From contig JAGIXO010000064.1 of NCBI GenBank assembly GCA_026122915.1, forward strand, positions 1 to 9,527: a DNA stretch of 9,527 bases. The letters run 5' to 3'. The notes below the pieces were generated by a model, which did not search any database, was not told the DNA's origin, and saw only the letters and a program-made list of their open reading frames with translations. A program made the position numbers and the translations under genes. Below are positions 1 to 7,244 of this stretch, piece by piece. Source of the stretch: Candidatus Electronema nielsenii. Its GTDB lineage: Bacteria > Desulfobacterota > Desulfobulbia > Desulfobulbales > Desulfobulbaceae. Each line of letters opens with the position of its first letter. Position 1 is the first letter of the stretch.

Positions 1-132
1 GTACGCCAGCAGGCCAACGCACTTTGGTCGCTCTCCCGCCTCACCTTCACCCACGAGATGAGCCGTTTCATCCTGATCGAGCAGCTGTATAGAGCCTGTT
101 CAATTAAGGCCGGACACAAGTATCATCGATAA
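1..132 (+). CDS. C-terminal fragment of an unrecognised protein (5' end outside window)
   Basis: Frame 1 is open from the first base to a TAA at 130-132, giving the last 43 residues of a protein that begins outside the window. The piece is mixed in character (it reads VRQQANALWSLSRLTF near its start and ends KAGHKYHR) and shows no motif I recognise. It is supported by being open to the edge and by ending exactly 2 bases before the stop codon of the convergent glycosyltransferase gene, a normal tight convergent arrangement. There is no terminator hairpin between the two genes, so transcripts from the two sides probably overlap at their 3' ends. With only 43 codons, a chance open frame cannot be ruled out. 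No function is assigned. Confidence 0.5.
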   Translation, partial: VRQQANALWSLSRLTFTHEMSRFILIEQLYRACSIKAGHKYHR

Positions 133-134
133 GG

Positions 135-1355
135 CTACACTTCCCCACGCAGCACTGGCTCAATGATCTCAAAGACCTGTTCCACGGTAATTGCCTTCAG
201 GCATTGGTTGTCTGTGCAAGGAGTCTTGCGGTGATTGGCCGCGCTCACACAAGGTGAACAAGCTAATCCAGCAAAGATAGGCGTGGAATTGCCGAGCGAG
301 CCGTACAGCTTCGGTGTTTCAGGGCCGAAGAGTACAAAGGTTGGCAGTAGGGTGATCGAAGAGAAATGGCCAGGGCCGGAGTCGTTCGTTACCATCAAGG
401 CGGCAATGCTATAGAGCAGCGGTAACTGTCCCAGCGTCACTACTCCGGCAAAGTTACTGCAACGTGGATGATTGACACTAAGACGCTGTTGCTCTGCCTC
501 TGCATGTTCTGCGGGCGCACCGGTGATTAAGACAAGCGTATCCGGGGTAGTAATCAAGATGCACTGCATCAGCTTGATGTACCGCTCCGGTGGCCAGCGT
601 CGCTGCGGCAGCATCTCGCTGGCGTTAGGATTAATCAGCACTAATCGGTGCCACGTGCGATCATAAGCAGGATAATGCCGCGCCACCAATTCGTGCATGG
701 CCGCCAGCTGCTGTTCGGTGAAGCTGACTCTTGACAGGCTGATTTCTGCATCACTGATCGGTTGCTTGGAATAGGGCAGCTCTGGCGTATCTGCCAGCAG
801 ACTGTTGACCAAGGCAATGAAGTTCTTGGCAATATGCTGATGCGGATTATACGCCACCCGATGCGTGAGCAGCTCGCCCCGATATAAGCCCTCGTTGCAG
901 AAACGATAGAAGCCCACCCGGTTGACGGCTCCACTTGCGCCCGTGAGCAGGGCGGTAAAGCGCGAGAACAGCTCCATATCAAGCACGGTGTCGATCTGTC
1001 GTTGCCGTGTCCAACGCAGGAAACGCAGGGTGTCCCAAGCCAAGGTAACAAGGTTGTCCTCACGCAGCGTAAAGACGTTTGCGGGCGGGATGGTGCCGGT
1101 GAGATCAAGACTAGCCCGATTATGCGCGAAGATAACGAAGAACAGTTCCGCGTCGAACTGCTGCCGTGCTTTGCGCAAGGCTGGATCAGCTAAGATAGTT
1201 GATCCCATCTCAGACAACTCGATGAAGAGTATCTTCTTTGGCAGCAGCTGCGTTCTGCGCAGAACAGCCTCTTTCAGCTTCACCGCAACGGTAAGGAGAA
1301 AGGTCAGCGGGATACCTATCCAGCGATCCACTGCACGCATGGTGTCAACATTCAT
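135..1355 (-). CDS. Glycosyltransferase family 9 (heptosyltransferase-like)
   Basis: A 406-residue protein of the GT9 (ADP-heptose:LPS heptosyltransferase) type, likely transferring a sugar to LPS core or another surface glycan at the cytoplasmic face of the inner membrane. Visible features are an N-terminal hydrophobic/amphipathic segment (about residues 10-32, DRWIGIPLTFLLTVAVKL) before the first Rossmann-like half (KILFIELSEMGSTILADPAL); the start of the second half at NPNASEMLPQRRWPPERY; and the nucleotide-sugar motif TNDSGPGHFSS around residues 323-333 (N324, D325). A cysteine group follows at C366, C369, C380 and C385, as in many GT9 enzymes. Length is slightly above the usual 330-370 because of the N-terminal segment. 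The ATG at 1355 is preceded by GAGAGGG at suitable spacing. It is the last gene of the rng-led operon, 97 nt after the UPF0104-type gene. The sugar donor and acceptor cannot be told from sequence. Confidence 0.9.
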   Translation of the reverse strand: MNVDTMRAVDRWIGIPLTFLLTVAVKLKEAVLRRTQLLPKKILFIELSEMGSTILADPALRKARQQFDAELFFVIFAHNRASLDLTGTIPPANVFTLREDNLVTLAWDTLRFLRWTRQRQIDTVLDMELFSRFTALLTGASGAVNRVGFYRFCNEGLYRGELLTHRVAYNPHQHIAKNFIALVNSLLADTPELPYSKQPISDAEISLSRVSFTEQQLAAMHELVARHYPAYDRTWHRLVLINPNASEMLPQRRWPPERYIKLMQCILITTPDTLVLITGAPAEHAEAEQQRLSVNHPRCSNFAGVVTLGQLPLLYSIAALMVTNDSGPGHFSSITLLPTFVLFGPETPKLYGSLGNSTPIFAGLACSPCVSAANHRKTPCTDNQCLKAITVEQVFEIIEPVLRGEV

Positions 1356-1423
1356 ACAGCCCTCTCAATAAAAGAACGCGGAACATCTTCGATGCTCCCT
1401 TGGTAGTTTTCCCGACAATGCTT

Positions 1424-1552
1424 TCGAGTTGATCTCGAAGCCTGCGTCGAGATTACTCCGAAGCCTGCGTCGAGTTTGCCTCGAAGCCTGCGTCGAGTTT
1501 GCTCCGAGGCTTGCGTCGAGTTTGCTCCGAGACCTGCCTCGAGATTGCCTCG
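1424..1552. repeat. 23-bp tandem repeat, about 5.6 copies
   Basis: Five full 23-bp units start at 1424, 1447, 1470, 1493 and 1516, followed by a partial unit of 14 bases from 1539. Each begins TCGAG and most end in CGAAGCCTGCG or a close variant (GAGGCTTGCG, GAGACCTGCC). TCGAG is followed after five bases by CTCGA or TCCGA, so each unit carries a small dyad, and a second dyad (CTCGA, 8-nt loop, TCGAG) spans unit boundaries. Because 23 is not a multiple of 3, the reading frame rotates from unit to unit and no peptide repeat results. The array covers the last ~32 codons and the stop codon of the UPF0104-type gene and runs 29 bp into the intergenic gap. There are no spacers, so it is not a CRISPR. 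Confidence 0.9.
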
Positions 1553-2481
1553 CCTTCTTTTGCCTGCGGCTTGCCTTGTTGGGTCAGATAAATCACCAAG
1601 CCGGGCAATGAGGAAGCCAGTGTAGTTAGGCCGCAGAGCAGGGAAAAGGCCAGCACTTTGGTCTTGTCCGCGCCTACCAGCATGAAGAAGCCGACCATCG
1701 CGCCCTCACGCACACCCCAGCCAGCCAATGAAATAGGCAGGATAGTCAGCAGGACAACAGGCGGCACCAAGGCAAGATAGACGTGCAGCGGAAAATCTAA
1801 CCCAACTGCCAAACCATTCATAAAGAAGGCACTGATCGCCAGCAGGTGGATGAGGACTGACAACCCTAACTGAAGGCTAATTGCGCTGGGCGAGGAATAG
1901 ACTTGGAAATATCGCTCTGACAGATTACCGAGGAAACCGAGATACTTGCCTTGCGCAAAGAAGGCGAACTTACGCAGCAGGAAAAGCATGAGTAGCCCGA
2001 CAGCTAAGGCAACGAGAATCAGGAGCAGTGGGTATTCCACCTGCGGCGGCAGCAGCTTATGGCTCATGAGCAGGGCCGCAATGTTGAGCAGCAGCAGGCC
2101 GGCCAAGCCCACAACTCGGTCGATAAAGACACCAAAGAAGGCTTCCTTAGCTGAACCGATCCGAGAGCAGTCAAGAATACGGATGCCGTCACCGCCAATA
2201 CTGGAGGGCAGTCCTTGGTTGAAGAAAAGACCTTTGAAATAGCTGCGCAGATAGAACATGCGCGGGGCATGAAAGCCGAGTCGTTCCATAATGAGTCGCC
2301 AGCGGCAAGAGGCCACCGTGTTACAGAGTATCTGCACTGCAACAGCGATCAGCAGATACAGGGGCGAGGCAGCACGCAGAGCAGCAGCGGTCTCGCCGGG
2401 GTGAATGTGACTGAAGATGAAGTACAACAGGAGGCCAGCCACACTCAGCTTGAGGCCGTAAGTCAGCAGAGTTTTCTTCAT
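1453..2481 (-). CDS. LPG-synthase-TM / UPF0104-type flippase-like membrane protein
   Basis: A 342-residue polytopic inner-membrane protein of the lysylphosphatidylglycerol synthase TM-domain (PF03706/UPF0104) type. Family marks are visible: SSIGGDGIR at residues 93-101, the DR pair at 121-122, and GWGVREGA at 254-261, set among about seven or eight hydrophobic segments. The soluble acyltransferase domain of MprF is absent, so this is the stand-alone membrane form, usually annotated flippase-like; its lipid substrate is not known. The ATG follows the stop of the lptF-type gene by only 2 nt and has no clear Shine-Dalgarno, suggesting translational coupling. The cytoplasmic-looking tail from about residue 311 (EAISRQVSEQ to the end) is encoded by the 23-bp tandem repeat, and the TAA lies within the second unit. 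The tail is therefore likely to vary in length and is unlikely to be catalytic. Confidence 0.88.
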   Translation of the reverse strand: MKKTLLTYGLKLSVAGLLLYFIFSHIHPGETAAALRAASPLYLLIAVAVQILCNTVASCRWRLIMERLGFHAPRMFYLRSYFKGLFFNQGLPSSIGGDGIRILDCSRIGSAKEAFFGVFIDRVVGLAGLLLLNIAALLMSHKLLPPQVEYPLLLILVALAVGLLMLFLLRKFAFFAQGKYLGFLGNLSERYFQVYSSPSAISLQLGLSVLIHLLAISAFFMNGLAVGLDFPLHVYLALVPPVVLLTILPISLAGWGVREGAMVGFFMLVGADKTKVLAFSLLCGLTTLASSLPGLVIYLTQQGKPQAKEGEAISRQVSEQTRRKPRSKLDAGFEANSTQASE

Positions 2482-2483
2482 GG

Positions 2484-3896
2484 TTATTTAAGCTGTTGTT
2501 CGCAGCGCGGACAGGGTTTAAAGCCTGCTGTCCGCGCCACTCTGACATTGATAAATTGCAAGGAGGATTGGGGACTGCGGTGCTGCGGGCAGTCGGGCAG
2601 GTGGAAGAGACGGGTTTCTGGGTTAGCATGAACGAGCAGGCCGAGCGTGACTGGCAGCACGGGCCTCTTCCGCCGATGATGTTTTCTCTGCCAGCGGGCG
2701 GACAGTTTTTGCCACGGCTTGAGCAGCACGGTCTCCAAGAGCCAGTGACCAGCGGTGGTCAGCGGCTCAGGCACTACAGGCCGCTCTTGCTCCACCCGGT
2801 GAAAGATAAACAGCACCAGCACCGCAAACAGGGCATTGGGCAGCCAGAGACCGATGAACACCGGCACAGCCCGGTCTTCAGCCATCACTTGGCCAATGGT
2901 GGACATCATGTAGTAAAGCACAAAGAAGGCTAATCCCAGCGGAATACCAATCGCCTTACGGCCTGGCCCGGCCTGAAGACCGAGCGGCAAGCCAAGCAGA
3001 CTAAGGATTAGGCAGCCAACCGGCATGGCCAAACGATGATGATACTCGCTCATGAAGGTGAGCACATCCTGAGGATGCGCGTCAGGACGGTTAGCCTCGG
3101 TTAAGAGCTGCTCCTGCGACATGCTGCTTTTACTGAGCTGGGTGATATCGTCACCGTCAATCTTCGTGGGTGGCTTAAGCGGAATGCTCAACGAGTAGCG
3201 GCTGAAACGGACAGTTTGACCGTCAAAGCCGCTGGTGCTGTGTAGGGTGCCGTCGTGCAGAACAATGGTGACGGCCATCCGGCTGATATCAGCCTGCATC
3301 CGACCGTCTTTGGCCATGATAATGATCGGCTGCTGACGGCCCCGCATATCTGAGACATAAACCCCGCGCCAAGCCCCGTCTTGATCTGTCTCATCAACAT
3401 AGACTACCACCTCGCCCAAAGCTTCAGTGAACTTCTTCTCCTTGATCCCTTTATCGATCTTCTCCTTAGCGAGCTGATACATGAGCTGGCGCATGGCAAT
3501 CTCACCTGCTGGGATCAGGCGGACAGAGAAATAACCGGTCAGGGTCGCAATCGCGGCAGCTAAAAGCACCACGGGCGGCAGCATCTGACGCAAACTGATA
3601 CCACAGGCTTTAAGGGCCAGCATCTCGCGATCAGTGGTCAGACGAGTGAAACCAATGATGACCCCAGTCATCCCGGCCATCGGAATGACATAGAGCAGGA
3701 GATGGGGAAAGATGTACGAGAAGAGACGAATGAAGTCAGAGAGGCCAATGCCTAAATCCAGCACGATTTCCAGCAAAGGAATCAGCCGAACGAGAAAGAA
3801 CACGCTGTACAGGATGAGAAAGCTGGCAAAAAATGGTGCCAGCAGCTCAGATGCTACGTAGCTGTACAGCAGCGGAGACAGGCCGTTACGGCGCAT
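2484..3896 (-). CDS. LptF/LptG-family permease with C-terminal Ada-like zinc-binding domain
   Basis: A 470-residue permease of the YjgP/YjgQ family, the transmembrane part of the Lpt ABC machine that extracts LPS from the inner membrane and passes it to the periplasmic bridge. Membrane segments lie near residues 17-40, 58-83, 105-125, 293-308, 316-336 and 345-366, with a periplasmic beta-rich part at about 155-245. Conserved stretches are DREMLALKACGIS (89-101) and HHRLAMPVGCLILSLLGLPLG (286-306). The ATG at 3896 is chosen over an ATG at 4025 because GGAGA precedes it and it overlaps the peptidase gene by only 11 nt; the longer form adds a low-complexity leader. Oddly, about 100 residues follow the last membrane segment. 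They contain a basic stretch (397-412) and then FHLPDC (431-436), H439 and CPRC (462-465), the pattern of Ada-type metal-binding domains. The family is clear; LptF rather than LptG is a guess. Confidence 0.92.
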   Translation of the reverse strand: MRRNGLSPLLYSYVASELLAPFFASFLILYSVFFLVRLIPLLEIVLDLGIGLSDFIRLFSYIFPHLLLYVIPMAGMTGVIIGFTRLTTDREMLALKACGISLRQMLPPVVLLAAAIATLTGYFSVRLIPAGEIAMRQLMYQLAKEKIDKGIKEKKFTEALGEVVVYVDETDQDGAWRGVYVSDMRGRQQPIIIMAKDGRMQADISRMAVTIVLHDGTLHSTSGFDGQTVRFSRYSLSIPLKPPTKIDGDDITQLSKSSMSQEQLLTEANRPDAHPQDVLTFMSEYHHRLAMPVGCLILSLLGLPLGLQAGPGRKAIGIPLGLAFFVLYYMMSTIGQVMAEDRAVPVFIGLWLPNALFAVLVLFIFHRVEQERPVVPEPLTTAGHWLLETVLLKPWQKLSARWQRKHHRRKRPVLPVTLGLLVHANPETRLFHLPDCPQHRSPQSSLQFINVRVARTAGFKPCPRCEQQLK

Positions 3897-5334
3897 GAGT
3901 CTCCGCTGCGGGTTGAGACGGCTGCTGCTCGGGTTGAACCGCCGGGGCCTGTTCAGGCTTGCCGATGATGTTCTTGATATTGACGTTGATCCAGTTCTGA
4001 TCCCACCATTCCACAGGAGTAACAAAGATGCCGTGCACGAGCATAGAGAAGTGAAGATGGTCGCCTGCGGCCATGCCAGAAGTACCGGAACGGCCTATGA
4101 TCTCATTCTTTTCAACCAGCTTATTGACAGTAGTTTCAATCCGACTGAGATGGGAATACAGGCTGCTGATGCCTTGGCCGTGATCGAGGATCACCACATT
4201 ACCGTAAATGCCAAGGTAATCAGCGAACGCCACCCGGCCCCGGTTAGCGGCCCGGATTTCCGCGCGCTCATTGGAAGCGATGTCAATGCCGAGATGCGTC
4301 TGCTTGTCGATCTCCTGTCCCTTGTGAAAATATGTACGCTGATCGGCAAAACCAGCCCGCCCCGCGCCCGGCATCCGCAAAAAGCGATCCTGCCAGAGCT
4401 GGTCCGCCGCTGTGTTCCGACAGACTTCACTGATCTTCTCCGCATTCCTCACTCGAACGGTCTGATTAACAAAAAGATATTTCTCCAAGTCCGTTCCTTT
4501 CATTTCAGGGTAAGCCTGCTGGAATTCAGGAATCTTCTTTTGCAGAAAGCTCTCAGAGATTTCAATCCGATCATGCTTATCTTTTGCCTGCTTAAAATAC
4601 ACGGAAAAGGTTGCCTGTCCCTCATTGCCGGCTTGGTCTGATCCCACTACCCGCGTATTTTCTGGTTTGGCACTGTCCCACGGCAAGGCGATATAGGCGA
4701 TATAGGTTTTGTCCTTCCCTTGCAGAGGAAAGCCTTGGAAGAACTGTTTTTCGATCATCACCCCGTGCCGAGATAACGGTTCTGAGGAACTGTACAACAC
4801 CATGCCGCTACCGCCCTGCTGGAGGTGCATCTGTGCATGTTCGACAGTGAGCATCGGTGGGGCAGAATCAACCATCACCGAAAAACGGAGTTCGGTGCTG
4901 TTGCGCTTGAGCGAGAAGTCACAAACAGCCACTACTAATTCAGCTGCTCCTTCTTTCAAACCGAGGTTCTTTGGATCAATAGTCACAGTTTCTTTCACTT
5001 CCGCCGGACCAGCTTTGGCAAACCACGACAAACGAGGATACTGTCGGTCAAAGAGCAGAAAAGTTGCGCCGTTCTGGAGCAGGTTGATAGTAATCTGGCG
5101 GATGCCGCTTTTCTTATCTGCGGCTTGAACAGGCATATCCATTGCCCCACCGACAAATTTTATTTCCTTTTCAACCGCGACGGTAGGTTTTTCAAATTCA
5201 AACAGCACAAACAGTGCCGCGCCTGCCGCAACTACCAACAGCATCGACAGAGAGATCAGCACTAAGCGAGCTATCTCTTTAGCGTTGGCGGAACGGAAAT
5301 ATGTTTTGAAACCGCGTCTATTCTGTTTGATCAT
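3886..5334 (-). CDS. M23-family metallopeptidase, membrane-anchored
   Basis: A 482-residue protein with a basic N-terminus, one membrane segment (about residues 24-47) and a long periplasmic part ending in an M23/LytM peptidase domain (about 335-450). The zinc site is complete: H347 and D351 in HLGID, and H426 and H428 in GDHLHF, with YSHLS near 393-397 also typical. An intact site suggests a true endopeptidase cutting peptidoglycan peptide cross-links, rather than a degenerate EnvC-like activator. The middle region (about 50-240) looks like beta-sandwich modules with phrases such as DSAPPMLTVEH and GSDQAGNEG; I cannot name the fold. The tail (about 458-482) is rich in Pro, Gln and Ala. The gene starts 29 nt after rng, with only a weak AAGAGA before the ATG, and its stop overlaps the permease start by 11 nt, pointing to cotranscription. 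Confidence 0.92.
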   Translation of the reverse strand: MIKQNRRGFKTYFRSANAKEIARLVLISLSMLLVVAAGAALFVLFEFEKPTVAVEKEIKFVGGAMDMPVQAADKKSGIRQITINLLQNGATFLLFDRQYPRLSWFAKAGPAEVKETVTIDPKNLGLKEGAAELVVAVCDFSLKRNSTELRFSVMVDSAPPMLTVEHAQMHLQQGGSGMVLYSSSEPLSRHGVMIEKQFFQGFPLQGKDKTYIAYIALPWDSAKPENTRVVGSDQAGNEGQATFSVYFKQAKDKHDRIEISESFLQKKIPEFQQAYPEMKGTDLEKYLFVNQTVRVRNAEKISEVCRNTAADQLWQDRFLRMPGAGRAGFADQRTYFHKGQEIDKQTHLGIDIASNERAEIRAANRGRVAFADYLGIYGNVVILDHGQGISSLYSHLSRIETTVNKLVEKNEIIGRSGTSGMAAGDHLHFSMLVHGIFVTPVEWWDQNWINVNIKNIIGKPEQAPAVQPEQQPSQPAAETHAP

Positions 5335-5363
5335 AGTCAGTCTCTTGTTATGGCGTATGCTTT

Positions 5364-6920
5364 TTATTCATTCCAGATGATCTCATATCGTTGGACATGG
5401 AGATCAGGTACAGGGATCACAGTGATTCGCTTGCTGATTGACTGCTCCAGCACGCGCACGTGTCCGGCCTCTTCCCGTAGCAACAGGTCGGCGACGCGAG
5501 GATTGACCCGCAGCGTGATATTATTACTGCCGTTGATCTGCAACGCATCACGGGAGATTTTACGGAAGATTTCGTAACAGATCGTGCGCCGGGCTTTGAC
5601 CACCCCTTCACCGCCGCAGCACGGACAATTTTCATTCAGCGTCCGCGAAAGGTTCTCGCTGGAACGTTGCCGGGTCATCTGCACTAAACCGAAGTCAGAC
5701 ATTCTGAGGATGTTCACCCGGTTGCGATCTTTGGTCATCGCCTCTTGCAACGTTCGGTACAATGTCTCCCGGTCTTGCTCGGTCTCCATGTCGATGAAAT
5801 CGATGATGATAATTCCACCGATGTTGCGCAGCCGAAGCTGGGCCGCGATCTCGCGTACCGCTTCCATGTTGGTCTTGAAGATGGTCTCGCTGAGATCATT
5901 TTTACCCACATAGCGACCGGTATTCACATCGATTACGGTCAGGGCCTCTGTCGTCTCTATGATAAGATACCCGCCGGAGCGCAGCCAGACTTTTTTATCC
6001 GCAGCCCGATTGATAGCAGTCTCGATGCCGTAGGCTTCAAACAGCGGCACTTCGCTGTCATAATGGACAATCCGGCTTTTCAACTTGGGCGCAAAGGTGC
6101 TGACAAAGGCCAGCAGTCGTTCATGCACCTCTTGAGAGTCGATCACCACCTCGTTGACATTGTCGGTGAGGAGGTCGCGGGCCGAGCGCAGAGCGAGGTC
6201 GATATCCTTATGAACTATGCCGGGTACAGGCGACCGAGGGGCGGCAGATTTAATATCATCCCAAAGCAAAAGCAAAAACTCCATGTCTGCTTCAATTTCC
6301 GCACTGGTAATGTTCTCCGCGACTGTGCGGACAATAAAACCGGTTCCGGCAGGCCGTAGGCTTTCAATCTTCTGACGCAATTCCTCGCGCACTCGCTCGT
6401 CTTCAATTTTGCGCGAAATGCCGATGTGATTGGTTAGCGGCATGAAAACCAGATTACGGCAGGCCAAGGTGATGTGGCAAGTTAACCGCGCTCCCTTGGT
6501 ACCCATCGGGTCTTTGGCGATTTGCACCATGACCGTCTGCCCTTCTTTGAGTAATTTTTCAATACCGGGACGAGTGGCAGCGGTGCAGCGATCGGTCAGC
6601 GAAGGATCGTCGGGATAATGACGACGGCAGCAGGGTGGCTCGTCATCAGCCATCCGCTCTTCTAATTGCGGTAAGGAAGAAGCATAAACATCATCTACAT
6701 AAAGAAAACCGGTGCGATCAAGACCGATATCAACAAAGGCCGCCTGCATTCCCGGCAACACCCGCACTACTCTGCCGCAGTAGATACTGCCGACTAATCC
6801 TTTTTCCGCAGGTCGCTCAATATGAAATTCAAGCAGATTACCACCTTCGACCAAGGCGATCCGGTTTTCATAAGGCGCGGCGTTGATCAGAATGTCTGTG
6901 TACATCGGTCTATTTTTCAT
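5364..6920 (-). CDS. rng: Ribonuclease G (Rne/Rng family)
   Basis: A 518-residue endoribonuclease of the RNase E/G family, which in bacteria trims rRNA precursors and starts mRNA decay by cutting AU-rich single-stranded RNA with a preference for 5'-monophosphate ends. Seen in order: an N-terminal strand (MYTDILIN), an S1 domain (about 36-150) with GSIYCGRVVRVLPGMQAAFVDIG, the RNase H-like and DNase I-like core with metal-binding aspartates D331 (TVIDVNTGR) and D374 (IIIIDFIDM), and the zinc-link CPCC (C432 and C435). There is no long disordered C-terminal scaffold as in RNase E, so RNase G is the better name. The S1 domain has an extended Cys-containing loop at about 84-118. Starts at 6920 or 6905 (M6) are both possible; neither has a strong Shine-Dalgarno. 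It heads the envelope-gene operon and has its own promoter and a structured leader. Confidence 0.94.
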   Translation of the reverse strand: MKNRPMYTDILINAAPYENRIALVEGGNLLEFHIERPAEKGLVGSIYCGRVVRVLPGMQAAFVDIGLDRTGFLYVDDVYASSLPQLEERMADDEPPCCRRHYPDDPSLTDRCTAATRPGIEKLLKEGQTVMVQIAKDPMGTKGARLTCHITLACRNLVFMPLTNHIGISRKIEDERVREELRQKIESLRPAGTGFIVRTVAENITSAEIEADMEFLLLLWDDIKSAAPRSPVPGIVHKDIDLALRSARDLLTDNVNEVVIDSQEVHERLLAFVSTFAPKLKSRIVHYDSEVPLFEAYGIETAINRAADKKVWLRSGGYLIIETTEALTVIDVNTGRYVGKNDLSETIFKTNMEAVREIAAQLRLRNIGGIIIIDFIDMETEQDRETLYRTLQEAMTKDRNRVNILRMSDFGLVQMTRQRSSENLSRTLNENCPCCGGEGVVKARRTICYEIFRKISRDALQINGSNNITLRVNPRVADLLLREEAGHVRVLEQSISKRITVIPVPDLHVQRYEIIWNE

Positions 6921-7025
6921 CGCTTATTTGCAACAGGCAGAGTCTGACAACGCGGCGCGGGCAACTTAGGCAGGCAGAGGCGGTGAAAGATGTTGTTTCA
7001 GATCAGGGAACTCGTTTAGATTAAC

Positions 7026-7054
7026 AAAAAAAGCCGAACAGACACGCTGTGGCT
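7026..7054 (-). promoter_or_regulatory. Attenuator-like hairpin in the rng leader
   Basis: On the minus strand AGCCACAG, a CGTGT loop and CTGTTCGGCT form an interrupted hairpin (ACAG/CTGT and AGCC/GGCT around a 2-nt TC bulge), followed directly by seven T residues (A tract at 7026-7032 on the plus strand). It begins about 11 nt downstream of the predicted start of transcription and about 105 nt before the rng ATG, so it could end transcription early. The stem is short, so efficiency may be modest. I saw no open frame for a leader peptide. Confidence 0.45.
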
Positions 7055-7071
7055 GACTGATAAAACAAGTT

Positions 7072-7100
7072 ATGATACCCGACTTACCTCGCTCTGCCAA
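7072..7100 (-). promoter_or_regulatory. Sigma70-type promoter for the rng operon
   Basis: On the minus strand TTGGCA (7095-7100) and TATCAT (7072-7077) are separated by exactly 17 bases. Each box matches the consensus at five of six positions. Transcription would start near 7065, leaving a leader of about 145 nt before rng. The promoter lies just downstream of two terminator-like hairpins, as expected for the start of a separate transcription unit. Confidence 0.6.
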
Positions 7101-7131
7101 GGAGGGATTGGTTGGCTTTGCCGGTTCTTAT

Positions 7132-7183
7132 AAAAAAAATAAACCTCCTGCGTAACTCATAGAGAGTGCAGTCTGAACGCAGG
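7132..7183 (-). terminator. Second minus-strand terminator-like hairpin
   Basis: CCTGCGT and ACGCAGG (7177-7183 and 7147-7153 in plus coordinates) form a 7-bp stem. An inner dyad, ACTC/GAGT, lies within the 23-nt loop. On the minus strand it is followed by AGG, TTTA and eight Ts (8-A tract at 7132-7139 on the plus strand). It lies only about 20 bases after the first terminator, so it may be a backup that insulates the rng promoter. The large loop makes it less certain than the first. Confidence 0.5.
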
Positions 7184-7204
7184 CCTTTTCCGTTGAGCGG
7201 TGAC

Positions 7205-7244
7205 AAAAATGATAGCCGGGACGATCAGTAATGACCGTCCCGGC
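7205..7244 (-). terminator. Rho-independent terminator of the murJ-lipoprotein unit
   Basis: GCCGGGACG (7215-7223) and CGTCCCGGC (7236-7244) form a perfect 9-bp GC-rich stem with a 12-nt loop. On the minus strand this is followed by TATCA and five Ts (7205-7209). It sits 24 bases after the lipoprotein stop codon, in the right orientation to end that gene. Confidence 0.78.

Noticed and set aside
1424..1552. Repeat array considered as a CRISPR
   Set aside because: The units abut with no spacers, have a 23-bp period and overlap a coding region, so it is a simple tandem repeat.
3897..4025. Upstream ATG at 4025 for the LptF-type permease
   Set aside because: It would overlap the peptidase gene by 140 bases and add a Ser/Arg/Asn-rich leader unlike the family. 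The ATG at 3896 has GGAGA in front and fits the usual N-terminus.
3895..4641. Plus-strand open frame of 248 codons
   Set aside because: It is antisense to the M23 peptidase gene, which has a complete zinc site. No ribosome binding site or recognisable domain supports the plus-strand reading.
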